Shown: positions 39,491 through 48,000 of the stretch, one piece after another
How positions within the stretch are numbered: the stretch's first letter is position 1
How the letters are laid out: each line of letters begins with the position of its first letter
Assembly (NCBI RefSeq): GCF_009908295.1
Contig: NZ_JAAALO010000005.1
Coordinates: 186,001-250,000, forward strand
Length of the DNA: 64,000 nt
Source of the DNA: Micromonospora rubida
Lineage (GTDB): Bacteria > Actinomycetota > Actinomycetes > Mycobacteriales > Micromonosporaceae
Direction of reading: 5' to 3'
Made by a program: the position numbers and the translations under genes
The notes under the pieces: model-generated
What the model was told of the DNA's origin: nothing
The model's database searches: none
Seen by the model: the letters and a program-made list of their open reading frames with translations, nothing else

Positions 39491-40726
39491 ATGACCGTCG
39501 ACACCGGATCTGGGCGCTGGACATCGGACGAGCCGATGCGGCACGACCACGGGGTGGGGGAACACATGGATGACATCGACCTGGGCGGCTTCACCCACTC
39601 CCACGTTCCACTCATGTACGACCGGGACGGGCTGCACTGCTTCTGGGTGCCCCGGGCACTCGCCGCGTCCCGGTGGGGCCGGGAGCGGCACGACGCCTTC
39701 TACGTCCACTTCCAGCTCTGGGTCCACTACAACCACCGGTGGGATCGCTACGACGTCGGCGACCGCTGGCGGGGCGCCGACAGTGCGACGGGCTGGGACA
39801 CCGGACTGGGCGCCGAGGTGGACGCGGTGCAGGACCGCATCTTCCGCACGCACCTGGGACTGCGTCTCGACACGTTCGACTCCGGGGGCGAGAACGTGGT
39901 GGGGACACTCGCCGGTCTCCTGCGCGAAGACCGCGTCCCGCTGCTCCCCATGGACATGGGTGAGCTGCCGTCGTGCCGCGCCTACTACGACGGCCACCAC
40001 TCGGGGCACGTCACCGTGGTGACCGGCTACCGCAAGCAGCGCGGGATGTTCACCGTGCTGGACGGGCTGCATCTCGAATCGCTGACGAACGCCCGGCTGT
40101 TCCACGTCGACTCGACGGGCGGGCAGGCGCCGCTCGACGGGTGGGAGACCCCGTTGCGGTTCGCGGTGCCGTTCGAACCGACGGTCACCCTCCGACAGGT
40201 CCTCGGGGACATCTGCACGACCGCCTACGTGCCGAGCGAACACCTCGCCCGCGCGCACGTGGCCTGGGCGGCCCACGGCGTCCCCTACCTGGTCGGGCAG
40301 GTCCTGACCGTCTCGGCCGGGCCGACGCCGACGACTGCCGCCGCTGTGGTCCGCGACGCCGCGAGCGAGCTCGCGGACGTGGCCGACGCGGTTCTCGCCG
40401 GCGAGGAGCCGGTACGGGCCAAGGCCGAGTTCCTGGCCGGGGTCGCACCGGAGTCGTCGTGGCGTCAGTTCGGCTACGTGGACAGCCAACACATCCTGGG
40501 CGCCGCGGCGCGGCTGATCCTGTACCGGGCGGGGGCGAGCCCCGCCGACGCGGCGGCCTGCCAGCTCGCGGCGGCAGCCGCGGCGGGCCGGTGGCGCGCG
40601 CTCGTGGAGCGGGCGCTCACCGACGGCGGGAAGCTCGATGACGAGCTCGCGCAGACCTACGACGACGCCCTGACGGCCGAGCGGGCCTGGGCGACGACGG
40701 TCCGGCGGGCGATGCGGCGCGGCTAG
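39491..40726 (+). CDS. BtrH-like (papain-fold) acyltransferase
   Basis: A 411-residue protein resembling the BtrH N-terminal domain family. BtrH moves an acyl chain from a carrier protein onto the butirosin aminoglycoside. GHHSGHVTVVTGYRKQRG then FTVLDG gives the His and Asp strands of a C39/papain-like fold; GLHCFWVP near residue 50 offers the candidate Cys. The C-terminal half is helical and Ala-rich. A free ACP and acyl-AMP ligase in the same cluster fit the assignment. The start could instead be ATG 39566, which has the better site (GGGGGA). Family assignment is by pattern only. Confidence 0.55.
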   Translation: MTVDTGSGRWTSDEPMRHDHGVGEHMDDIDLGGFTHSHVPLMYDRDGLHCFWVPRALAASRWGRERHDAFYVHFQLWVHYNHRWDRYDVGDRWRGADSATGWDTGLGAEVDAVQDRIFRTHLGLRLDTFDSGGENVVGTLAGLLREDRVPLLPMDMGELPSCRAYYDGHHSGHVTVVTGYRKQRGMFTVLDGLHLESLTNARLFHVDSTGGQAPLDGWETPLRFAVPFEPTVTLRQVLGDICTTAYVPSEHLARAHVAWAAHGVPYLVGQVLTVSAGPTPTTAAAVVRDAASELADVADAVLAGEEPVRAKAEFLAGVAPESSWRQFGYVDSQHILGAAARLILYRAGASPADAAACQLAAAAAAGRWRALVERALTDGGKLDDELAQTYDDALTAERAWATTVRRAMRRG

Positions 40727-40772
40727 CCGGGCGATGCGGCGCGGGCCGGGCCCTGATCCGAGATATGGAGAA

Positions 40773-41969
40773 ATGGTGGACAAGATCAAGATTCCTGAGC
40801 TGACGCTGTGCCTCATCGTCAAGGATGAAGCCGCGTTCCTCCCGAGGTGCCTCGCGGAGGCCGGCCCCGTCTGCGGCGATGTCGTCATCGTGGACACGGG
40901 CTCGACCGACGGCTCCCAGGACATCGCGCGGTCCCACACCGACACGTTCATCCAGACGACGATGGACGGCGGCTACTCGGCCGCGCGGAACCTGGCCCTG
41001 GAGCAGGTGAAGACGCCCTGGGTGTTGTTCCTCGACGTGGACGAGGAGTTCCCCGCCACCGAGTGGCCACGGGTCGCCGCCCTCATCGAGCAGGCGCCCG
41101 ACGACCATCTCGCCTACACCGTCCTTCGCTTCAACCTCACGGCCGTGGGCGCGATCTGGGTCGACCGCCCGGTGCGGCTCTTCCGCAGCCACCCGGACAT
41201 CCGGTACCGGCGGCTCGTCGGCGAGTCCGTGGAGGAGGCGGTGCAGGACATGGGGGGCGTCATCGCGTCCTCGGGTCTGGTCCTCAACCATCCCGGCAAC
41301 GTCCGGCCGGTCGCGGCCCGCACCGCCAAACTGCGGCGCTACCTCGACCTCACCGAGAAGCAGATCGCCGACTACCCCGACCTCGGGCTGTGGCCCGCCT
41401 ACGCGGGTTTCCTGCACCGCGCCCTCGGCAACGTCGAGCAGGCGGTCGAGTGGAGCTCCAGGGCCGTCGAGTCGGACCCGTCGGCACCGCGGGTGTGGGC
41501 CTACCACGGCCACGTGCTCCGTGCGGCCGATCGTCCGCACGACGCCCTCGCGGCGTTCCAGACGGCGGCCAAGCTGGCCCCGGAGGACTCCATCTTCCTC
41601 AACATGGTCGGCGTCATGCACCTCATGCTCAACGAGCTGGACGAGGCCGAAGCCGCCTTCACGGGGGCGCTCGCGCTGGAACCCGACCTGTTGCACGCCG
41701 AGATCAACCGTGGGCTGATCCGCCAGGCCCGGGAGGAGTACGAGGCCGCGGCCGAGATCCTGCGCGGGGTCGCCCAACGCAACGCCGGTCTCCTCCTGCA
41801 GGACTGGCGCGGTCGCGTCGAGATCGACCACTTCACGTATCTCTTCAACGAGACGGTTCCGCAATTCGCCGGCCTCGCCTACCACCTGGCCTACTGCGAG
41901 TTCATGGCGGCGTCCTCCCGCACCGAGGTCCGGTACCCGGTGGACGGGAGATTCGCCGGCACGAGGTAG
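40773..41969 (+). CDS. GT2 glycosyltransferase with TPR domain
   Basis: A 398-residue two-part protein. The N-terminal GT-A domain has LTLCLIVKDEAAFLPRCL, VIVDTGSTDGSQD and the metal-binding DVD (88-90) in LFLDVDEEF. The C-terminal half consists of TPR helices (GNVEQAVEWSSRAVESDPSA, DRPHDALAAFQTAAKLAPED, ELDEAEAAFTGALALEPD). GT2-TPR is the layout of SunS, the glycocin S-glycosyltransferase, and of many less-defined enzymes, so the acceptor may be a peptide or a small molecule. GGAG lies 3 nt before the ATG, so the next codon, GTG, may be used instead. Confidence 0.82.
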   Translation: MVDKIKIPELTLCLIVKDEAAFLPRCLAEAGPVCGDVVIVDTGSTDGSQDIARSHTDTFIQTTMDGGYSAARNLALEQVKTPWVLFLDVDEEFPATEWPRVAALIEQAPDDHLAYTVLRFNLTAVGAIWVDRPVRLFRSHPDIRYRRLVGESVEEAVQDMGGVIASSGLVLNHPGNVRPVAARTAKLRRYLDLTEKQIADYPDLGLWPAYAGFLHRALGNVEQAVEWSSRAVESDPSAPRVWAYHGHVLRAADRPHDALAAFQTAAKLAPEDSIFLNMVGVMHLMLNELDEAEAAFTGALALEPDLLHAEINRGLIRQAREEYEAAAEILRGVAQRNAGLLLQDWRGRVEIDHFTYLFNETVPQFAGLAYHLAYCEFMAASSRTEVRYPVDGRFAGTR

Positions 41970-42008
41970 GGCCTCGGCCGGGTGGCCGTCTGTTCGACGC
42001 CGCTCACC

Positions 42009-42038
42009 GTCGGCGGCCGGGGCGACCCGGCCGCCGAC
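42009..42038. terminator. Bidirectional terminator, 13-bp hairpin
   Basis: GTCGGCGGCCGGG (42009-42021) pairs exactly with 42026-42038 around the tetraloop GCGA, between the convergent GT2-TPR and ABC exporter genes. Confidence 0.8.
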
Positions 42039-42050
42039 GCGCGGCCACCG

Positions 42051-43907
42051 TCACCGGTAGGCGTTCGCCTGGACGGTGAACAGGTCGGCGTAGAGGCCGT
42101 TCGCGCTCATCAGCGCGTCGTGGCTGCCCAGCTCCCAGAGCCGTCCGCCGCGGAGGACGGCGATCTGGTCCGCCGCCCGGACGGTGGAGAAGCGGTGTGA
42201 CACGAAGACAGTGATCACTCCGCGCTCTCCGCGCACGCCCGCTGCGGTGTTCACGAGTCGCTCGAACAGCGCGTGTTCCGCCAGGGCGTCCAGGGCCGCC
42301 GCCGGCTCGTCGAGGGCCACGAGCAGCGGGTCGCGTCGCATCAGGGTGCGGGCGAGCCCCAACGTCTGCCACTGCCCGCCGGACAACTCCATGCCGTCCC
42401 CGTAGCTGTGCCCGAGCAGACCGTCCAGGCCGCCGGGAACCCTCCGTACGATGCCCCGCGCACCGGCCCGGTCGAGCGCCGCCATGATCTCCTGGTCGGC
42501 GTCGACAGCCGCCGGCCGGCCCAGCCCGACGTTCTCCCGAAGCAGCAGTTCGAAGCGCGCGAAGTCCTGGAACAGCGTGGCTACCCGGGACCGCCACTGG
42601 TCGGGGGTCAACTCGCGCAGGTCGATCCCGTCGACGGTGATGCGGCCCGAGGTCGGCTGGCAGAGGCCACAGATCATCCTGACCAGGGTGCTCTTGCCCG
42701 CACCATTCTCGCCCACCAGCGCCAGCGTGCTGCCGGCCGGGATCTCCATCGAGACGTCCCGGACCACCGGCTCGTCGGCGCCCGGATAGGCGAAGGAGAC
42801 CTGTTCCAGCCGGATCCCCCGACGCAGCCGGGCGGGCGTCCGCGACACCGCCTTCCCGCCGGCCGGCCCCCACGCCTGGGCCGACGTCGGCGGCGACGCG
42901 GCAGCGGGACGCACCGGGCCGATCGCGGGGGCACCCGGACCGGCCGTCAACTGCCGCAACAGGTCGATGCGTGCGACGGTACGACCCATCTGCTGCAACG
43001 TCCCGAGCATTCCCAGCAGACCGGCCACCTGCACGCTGACCTGGACCGCGAGGGTGAGCACCAGGACGACCTGCCCGATGTTCGCCTCGCCGCGCACCGC
43101 GCCGCGGACGACGAGGAAGATCGCCGTCCCGTACGCCGCCGCGAACAGCACCTGCCCGCCGGCGCGCAGCAGGGCGCTGTGCAAGTGCGCCCTGCGCAGC
43201 CGGCCGGTCGTCGCCGCCCAGGCCGCTCGCTGCCGCGAGATCACCGCCTCCCGGGCGCCGGCGAGCCGGATCTCCTTCGCGGAGCTTCCGGTCGTGGCCA
43301 CCTTCACCAGGTGCCGGGACACCTGGATGTCGACGGCGGCGGCCTCCTGGGCGTCGTCGACCACCCGCTGCGCGCGGTTGCTGAGCAGCACCGGCGGCAG
43401 GGCGGCGAGCGGCAGCATGACGAGCCACGGGTCGACGCTGACCAGCAGTACGGCGGTGAGGCCGATCTGCAACACGACCCCGCCCAGTTGCAGCGTCGAC
43501 TCGAGGGCGTTCCGCACCCGGATCAGGTTCTCGTTGACCAGGGTCAGGGCCTCGACGAACCTCGGATCGTCGAAGTGGTCGATGCCGGCGCTGCCGTTGA
43601 CGATCGCGGCGACCTCGTCGGTGAGGGCGAGTTGCTCCAGGTCGCCCAGTTCGAAGTAGGACAGGTGCGCGAAGTGCATCATGGTCAGCTCGAAGACCAG
43701 CAACAGGGCCGCGGCCAGGGCCAGCAGCACGACCACCGTGCCGTCCCGGCCGATCGCGGCGTTGGTGAAGGCGGCGAGGACGACACCGATCAACGGCGTC
43801 GCGAGGTATCCCACGGTCATCAGGGCGATCGCGGTGAACAGCCTGCGGCGGTCGGTTCGGTAGCCGAGGCGCAGGAGGAAGCCGGCCGCGAGGGCGATCT
43901 TTCTCAT
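42051..43907 (-). CDS. ABC exporter half-transporter (TMD-NBD), second subunit
   Basis: A 618-residue fusion of a six-helix membrane domain and an ATPase domain. Walker A GENGAGKST, signature LSGGQWQTLGLARTL, Walker B LLVALDEPAAALD with catalytic Glu, and H-loop VFVSHRFST are all intact. It has no C39 peptidase domain. Its ATG overlaps the stop of the preceding half-transporter gene by 4 nt, so the two probably form a heterodimer. It likely exports the cluster product. Confidence 0.88.
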   Translation of the reverse strand: MRKIALAAGFLLRLGYRTDRRRLFTAIALMTVGYLATPLIGVVLAAFTNAAIGRDGTVVVLLALAAALLLVFELTMMHFAHLSYFELGDLEQLALTDEVAAIVNGSAGIDHFDDPRFVEALTLVNENLIRVRNALESTLQLGGVVLQIGLTAVLLVSVDPWLVMLPLAALPPVLLSNRAQRVVDDAQEAAAVDIQVSRHLVKVATTGSSAKEIRLAGAREAVISRQRAAWAATTGRLRRAHLHSALLRAGGQVLFAAAYGTAIFLVVRGAVRGEANIGQVVLVLTLAVQVSVQVAGLLGMLGTLQQMGRTVARIDLLRQLTAGPGAPAIGPVRPAAASPPTSAQAWGPAGGKAVSRTPARLRRGIRLEQVSFAYPGADEPVVRDVSMEIPAGSTLALVGENGAGKSTLVRMICGLCQPTSGRITVDGIDLRELTPDQWRSRVATLFQDFARFELLLRENVGLGRPAAVDADQEIMAALDRAGARGIVRRVPGGLDGLLGHSYGDGMELSGGQWQTLGLARTLMRRDPLLVALDEPAAALDALAEHALFERLVNTAAGVRGERGVITVFVSHRFSTVRAADQIAVLRGGRLWELGSHDALMSANGLYADLFTVQANAYR

Positions 43908-45772
43908 CCCACCGCCGTCGGTTCGACCGCGTCCATCCGGAATCTCCTCGCCTGCAACTCGAACAGCTCGGCGTACCGGCCGTCGTGCCGAATCAGCTCG
44001 TCGTGGCTGCCGCGTTCGACGACCCGGCCGTGCTCGATCACCACGATCTGGTCCGCGTGGCGGACCGTGGAGAAGCGGTGGGAGATCAGTACGCTCGTGA
44101 TCCCCTTCGCCGTGGCCAGGAACCGGTCGTGGAACTCCACCTCCGCCCGGACGTCGAGCTGCGCGGTCGGCTCGTCGAGCACCAGCACCGAGGCGCCGCC
44201 GTGGACGGCGAGCAGCGCCCGGGCGAGGGCGATCCGCTGCCACTGGCCGCCCGACAGGTCCGTGCCGCCGGGACAGCGCGAGGACAGCGGCGTCCGGAGC
44301 GGGTCCGGCGCTCCCCGCAGCGCGTCCAGGGCACCGGCCCGTTCGGCCGCGGCCGTGATCGCGTCGTCGTCGTCGAGCAGCCGTGGCGCACCGAGACCGA
44401 TGTTCTCCGCCACCGTCAGCTCGTAGCGGACGTAGTCCTGGAAGATCATCGCCAGCTGTCGGCGCCATTCGTCCGGGTCGAAGCGGGCCAGCTCGGCCCC
44501 GTCCACGGTGATCCGTCCGCCCGTCGGCTCGTAGAGGCGAGCGAGCAGCTTCACCAGTGTGGTCTTGCCGGCGCCGTTCAGCCCGACGATGGCGGTGCAA
44601 CGGCCGACCGGGAGCGTGAGGTCCAGTCCGTCGAGAACGTCGGGACCGTCCGGGGCGTACCGGAAGCTCACGTTGTCGAAGCGGATCTCCCGGCTGGGCC
44701 GCACCGGCGTCGTCGTCGCCCGGGCGCCGGCCGGCCGGCCGGCGCCCGCCCGTTGTTCGAAACGCTCCAGGGCGTGGAACGAGTGCAGCCCGAACTGCGT
44801 CTGCACGTCGCACTCCGGGAAGTAGACGCCGAAGCGCATGGGGATCAGGATCCCCTGTAGGGCGACGGCGAGCTCGAAGAGGTCGACCTGCCCCCGGCCG
44901 GCGGCCACGGCCAGCATCGTGATGGCGACCGCCCCTCCGACGAACCCGACCGCGGAGAACCCGACGAACGGCCAGAACTGTAGGCGTCGGCTACCGGCCC
45001 ACATCGGTCGGAGGTTGGCCATGGTGTCGGAGCGCAGCCGCTCGCGCAGCCAGCTCAGCAGCCCGAACACGCGGATCTCCTTGGCGGCGGTCGCGCCGGT
45101 CGCCAGGGCACCGATGTACCCGGCCCTGCGCCGGTGCCCGGCCAGGGACTCCGACACCGCCGCGAACCGCCCGAGCGTGCCGCGAACTCCCACCCGGATG
45201 ACCAGTGCGGTGATCATCATGATCGACCCCGCGAGCGGACTCAGCACCACCCCGACGAGGACCACGGCAGCCGTCAGCTGGCAGTAGCGGGACACCAGCG
45301 AGGGGATCGCGCCGACGGCGTCGCCGGGGGTGTACGCCTGCCGCTCGAAGGCCGCCCGCGCGTCGGCGAGCAGGTCCAGCGCCTCGGGATTCTCCAGCAG
45401 GGCGATCGGCGCGTCGTCCAGCGCAGCGTCGAGCAGCCGCCCGATACACACCTCGTCGACCCGACGCGCGATGACCTCGGTGACCGCGGACTGGAACGGC
45501 GTCAGCAGCTGTTGCAGGGTGAACGCGCCCAGTGCCACCGCGAGGACGACCACGATGCCGTCCCACGAGAGCCCCGCGGGCTGCGCGGCGAGGGCCGGCA
45601 CGCGAGAGAGCAGCATGCTGGTGGCGACGATGAACACCGACGGCAGCAGGCCGAGCGTCACGTTCAGCGCGAGGGCGCCGAGGGCCAGGCCGCGCCCCGC
45701 GTGTGGCAACAGGAGGAGCATCTGGAGCCAGCGGGTGGACCGATTCCTGATGGCGAGCACCAGCGGTGCCAC
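43904..45772 (-). CDS. ABC exporter half-transporter (TMD-NBD), first subunit
   Basis: A 622-residue half-transporter with Walker A GLNGAGKTT, signature DLSGGQWQRIALARALL, Walker B SVLVLDEPTAQLD and H-loop LISHRFST. Both ATP sites of the presumed heterodimer look competent. The start is GTG at 45772 behind GGAGG; longer upstream reading lies in the neighbouring gene. It is followed without gap by its partner and preceded by the glycosyltransferase-like gene, 8 nt away. Confidence 0.88.
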   Translation of the reverse strand: MAPLVLAIRNRSTRWLQMLLLLPHAGRGLALGALALNVTLGLLPSVFIVATSMLLSRVPALAAQPAGLSWDGIVVVLAVALGAFTLQQLLTPFQSAVTEVIARRVDEVCIGRLLDAALDDAPIALLENPEALDLLADARAAFERQAYTPGDAVGAIPSLVSRYCQLTAAVVLVGVVLSPLAGSIMMITALVIRVGVRGTLGRFAAVSESLAGHRRRAGYIGALATGATAAKEIRVFGLLSWLRERLRSDTMANLRPMWAGSRRLQFWPFVGFSAVGFVGGAVAITMLAVAAGRGQVDLFELAVALQGILIPMRFGVYFPECDVQTQFGLHSFHALERFEQRAGAGRPAGARATTTPVRPSREIRFDNVSFRYAPDGPDVLDGLDLTLPVGRCTAIVGLNGAGKTTLVKLLARLYEPTGGRITVDGAELARFDPDEWRRQLAMIFQDYVRYELTVAENIGLGAPRLLDDDDAITAAAERAGALDALRGAPDPLRTPLSSRCPGGTDLSGGQWQRIALARALLAVHGGASVLVLDEPTAQLDVRAEVEFHDRFLATAKGITSVLISHRFSTVRHADQIVVIEHGRVVERGSHDELIRHDGRYAELFELQARRFRMDAVEPTAVG

Positions 45773-45780
45773 CGAACCTC

Positions 45781-46962
45781 CTACTGGGAGAAGTGACGGG
45801 CCGCCGGGAGACCACGGCCGGAGCGGGACGTCCGCTCCGCCGTCTCCAGGCCCAACTGCGCCGCCGTGTCCACGACGGACGCGAGTTGTTCGCTCACCGC
45901 GGGAAGGGCGTGGCCGTCCACGAAGTTGCGCAGGCCACCCGGCGCGAGCGTGGCCAGCGCGGCGGCCGCGACCGGTTCCTTGGTCCGCGCGCCGTCGGCG
46001 GGGGCACCGCACTCACCCGCCAGCAGCCCCACGGCGACCGCCGCCGTGACGAGGGACTGCGTCAGGTGGGCCGGCACCGCGGCGTCGCCCGGGCGTCGCG
46101 GGCATCCGTTGGCGATCAGCCGCCGTACGTCGTCGTCGCCGAGGCCGTGGGCCCGCAACAGCTCGATGGCCGGCACCTGCTGCCAGTCATCGCTGGCCGG
46201 CTGGTCACGGAACCGGCAGATGGCATCCCCGGTGAACCAGGAGAAGAACGGCACGAGAGCGATCCGGTCGAGGACGGTCCCGCCGGGCGCCACGGGGTCG
46301 GCCGGCCAGCACGCGGCCTTGCGCAGGCCGTGCCAGCCGTTGCCGGCGATGCTCACCTCGTCGCCGTGCTGGACGGGATTCGACACCGACACGACCATGG
46401 GCACGCCCGTCGACCGCAGGAAGCCCAGGAGCGCCTCGTCGTCCGGTTCGTCGCCGGCGGTGGCCCGTGCGGCGTACCGGTCGAACTCGCGGGCGACGTC
46501 GGCCGGCAGGATGAGCGCCTGGGCCGGCATGTATCCGTCGACGACCTCGACCCAGTCGACGCCGACGAGCGCGGCGACCCGCAGGGCGTACGAGGTGAAC
46601 GACCCCCACTCGGTGAACAGACCGAGGGCATGCCCCGGCAGCGCGCGCGTCCCGGCGAGCGCGTGCCGCACGAAGTCCGGCGTCAGGACGGAGTCGTCCT
46701 GGACCACGAGGTGGTGCGTCGCGCCCGGCGCGACCCGCGACCACGCCATGCGCGAGGTGCGCAGCGGGCCGCCGGGGCGACCCGGATCCGGGTCGGTGAC
46801 CATGCCCGCGTCGAGGTCCGAGAGCGCCATGGCGAGGCGCTGCGCGGCCGCCTGCCGGGCGGGATGTGCCATGACGCAGGCCGAGAGCCGGGCCGGGGGG
46901 TCGAACGGATGCTCGGCGGCCGGCGTGGGCCGGGCGTGCGTCGGCACGTCGGGGGCAGCCAT
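45781..46962 (-). CDS. Glycosyltransferase-like protein (GT-A type)
   Basis: A 393-residue soluble protein. LSACVMAHPARQ, HHLVVQDDSVL with a DxD-like acidic pair, LFTEWGSFTSYALRVAAL and YMPAQALILPADV follow the order of LPS/GT25-like GT-A folds, but similarity is only by pattern. The remainder ends with a helical Ala-rich region. The start is probably ATG 46962: TATAGT lies 8 nt upstream on the same strand, giving a leaderless mRNA. GTG 46980 is the alternative. Transcribed with the two exporter genes. Confidence 0.55.
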   Translation of the reverse strand: MAAPDVPTHARPTPAAEHPFDPPARLSACVMAHPARQAAAQRLAMALSDLDAGMVTDPDPGRPGGPLRTSRMAWSRVAPGATHHLVVQDDSVLTPDFVRHALAGTRALPGHALGLFTEWGSFTSYALRVAALVGVDWVEVVDGYMPAQALILPADVAREFDRYAARATAGDEPDDEALLGFLRSTGVPMVVSVSNPVQHGDEVSIAGNGWHGLRKAACWPADPVAPGGTVLDRIALVPFFSWFTGDAICRFRDQPASDDWQQVPAIELLRAHGLGDDDVRRLIANGCPRRPGDAAVPAHLTQSLVTAAVAVGLLAGECGAPADGARTKEPVAAAALATLAPGGLRNFVDGHALPAVSEQLASVVDTAAQLGLETAERTSRSGRGLPAARHFSQ

Positions 46963-47012
46963 GGAGATCACTATATCCACAGTTGATCACATCGACGCCC
47001 GGCCACCGGGCA
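46963..47012. promoter_or_regulatory. Divergent promoter inside the cluster
   Basis: GATCAC repeats at 46966-46971 and 46985-46990 flank an AT-rich core containing TATATCC (+) and TATAGT (-). It drives the exporter operon leftward and the GNAT/ACP/ligase operon rightward; the GATCAC pair, 19 bp apart, is a plausible regulator site. Confidence 0.5.
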
Positions 47013-47054
47013 ATGCTTGACGACGGGAGAACCGGCCGGGCAGGATTCACCGCT

Positions 47055-47579
47055 GTGTCCAGTGAGAGCGCAGACTCCGGGCTGACGGAGTGGACGTGGG
47101 TGGTCGCCACGGATCCGTCGGAGGCGCACGCCCTGCTGTGTGCCAGTGACGGACAACAGGCCGCCCGGTACGGGATGGTCGCTCCCGTCCGCAACCTCGA
47201 CACCACCGAACGCCGGGTCCGGGCGGGCTCGGTGCACCTGCTGCGGCACGGCACCGAGTCGGCTGCCTCGTTCACGCTGTCCCCGGAGCCCCCGCACGGC
47301 CTGGACCTCTCCGTCTACCCGCCCGCCACCAGCCCGTTCTACCTGCAACGACTGGCCGTCGCGCCGGCGTACGAGGGATCGATCGTCGGCGTCCGGTGCC
47401 TGCGCCGGGCCGTCGAGCTCGCTCACGAGCGGGGTGCGGACGTGCTGCGCTGCGAGGCCAACCCCGACCTGCTGGCGACGCGGCGGATGCTCGACACGCT
47501 CGGGTTCACCCAGCATGGGCCGACCCTGGCCGAGGGCGGCGTGCGCCGGGTCCACCTGCAGAAACTCGTCACCGGCTAG
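47055..47579 (+). CDS. GNAT acetyltransferase
   Basis: A 174-residue GNAT-fold protein. FYLQRLAVAPAYEGSIVGV is the central strand and acyl-CoA pyrophosphate-binding loop region, and LRCEANPDLLATRRMLDTLG then FTQHGP is the usual C-terminal element. The Q/RxxGxG/A loop is loose (EGSIVG), so acyl-CoA use is not certain. Start GTG 47055 has AGGA 8 nt upstream; ATG 47013 is an alternative. It may acetylate or aminoacylate an intermediate, or the product for self-protection. Confidence 0.7.
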   Translation: MSSESADSGLTEWTWVVATDPSEAHALLCASDGQQAARYGMVAPVRNLDTTERRVRAGSVHLLRHGTESAASFTLSPEPPHGLDLSVYPPATSPFYLQRLAVAPAYEGSIVGVRCLRRAVELAHERGADVLRCEANPDLLATRRMLDTLGFTQHGPTLAEGGVRRVHLQKLVTG

Positions 47580-47686
47580 CCAGCGGCGACGAGCGACGGG
47601 ATTCGACGAATCAGCGACGTGACCCGAGGGGGTCCGCCGGGTACGGACAGCCCACGGCTGTCGTCCGAAGGAGACGGGAGTCTGTA

Positions 47687-47998
47687 GTGGATGAGTGGAG
47701 AGAGGCCATCACCGAGCTGGTGCGGCCCTACGTCCGAGCTGCCGACGCGCGTGCCCTGGACGATCCCGACGCGGAGCTGGCCGCGCTCGGCGTCGACTCC
47801 CTCGCCGTCGTCGAGCTGATCGTCCTGATCGAGAGGAGGTTCTCGGTCACGTTCTCGTCGGACCTGCTCGACTGGTCCACCTTCCGTACGGTCACGTCCA
47901 TCGCGGACACGGTCGCGGCCCTGCGCGGACCCGCCGGCACCGACGGGCCCGATCCGGGCGACCTCGGTCGTCCCCACTCCCCGAATCGGTTCGCCTAG
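47687..47998 (+). CDS. Free-standing acyl carrier protein
   Basis: A 103-residue carrier protein with the phosphopantetheine site GVDSLAVVEL (Ser38) and a four-helix pattern (IERRFSVTFSSDLLDWSTFRT). The C-terminal 20 residues are a Pro/Gly tail. The GTG start follows GGGAG at 47676-47680. The adenylating ligase gene begins 2 nt after its stop, so the ligase is the likely loading enzyme; the BtrH-like protein is the likely off-loading one. Confidence 0.85.
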   Translation: MDEWREAITELVRPYVRAADARALDDPDAELAALGVDSLAVVELIVLIERRFSVTFSSDLLDWSTFRTVTSIADTVAALRGPAGTDGPDPGDLGRPHSPNRFA

Positions 47999-48000
47999 CC

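Noticed and set aside
37294..48000. A RiPP precursor peptide for the radical SAM and GT2-TPR enzymes
   Set aside because: No short frame with a plausible leader and core was found between the large genes; the ACP and ligase favour a non-ribosomal product.
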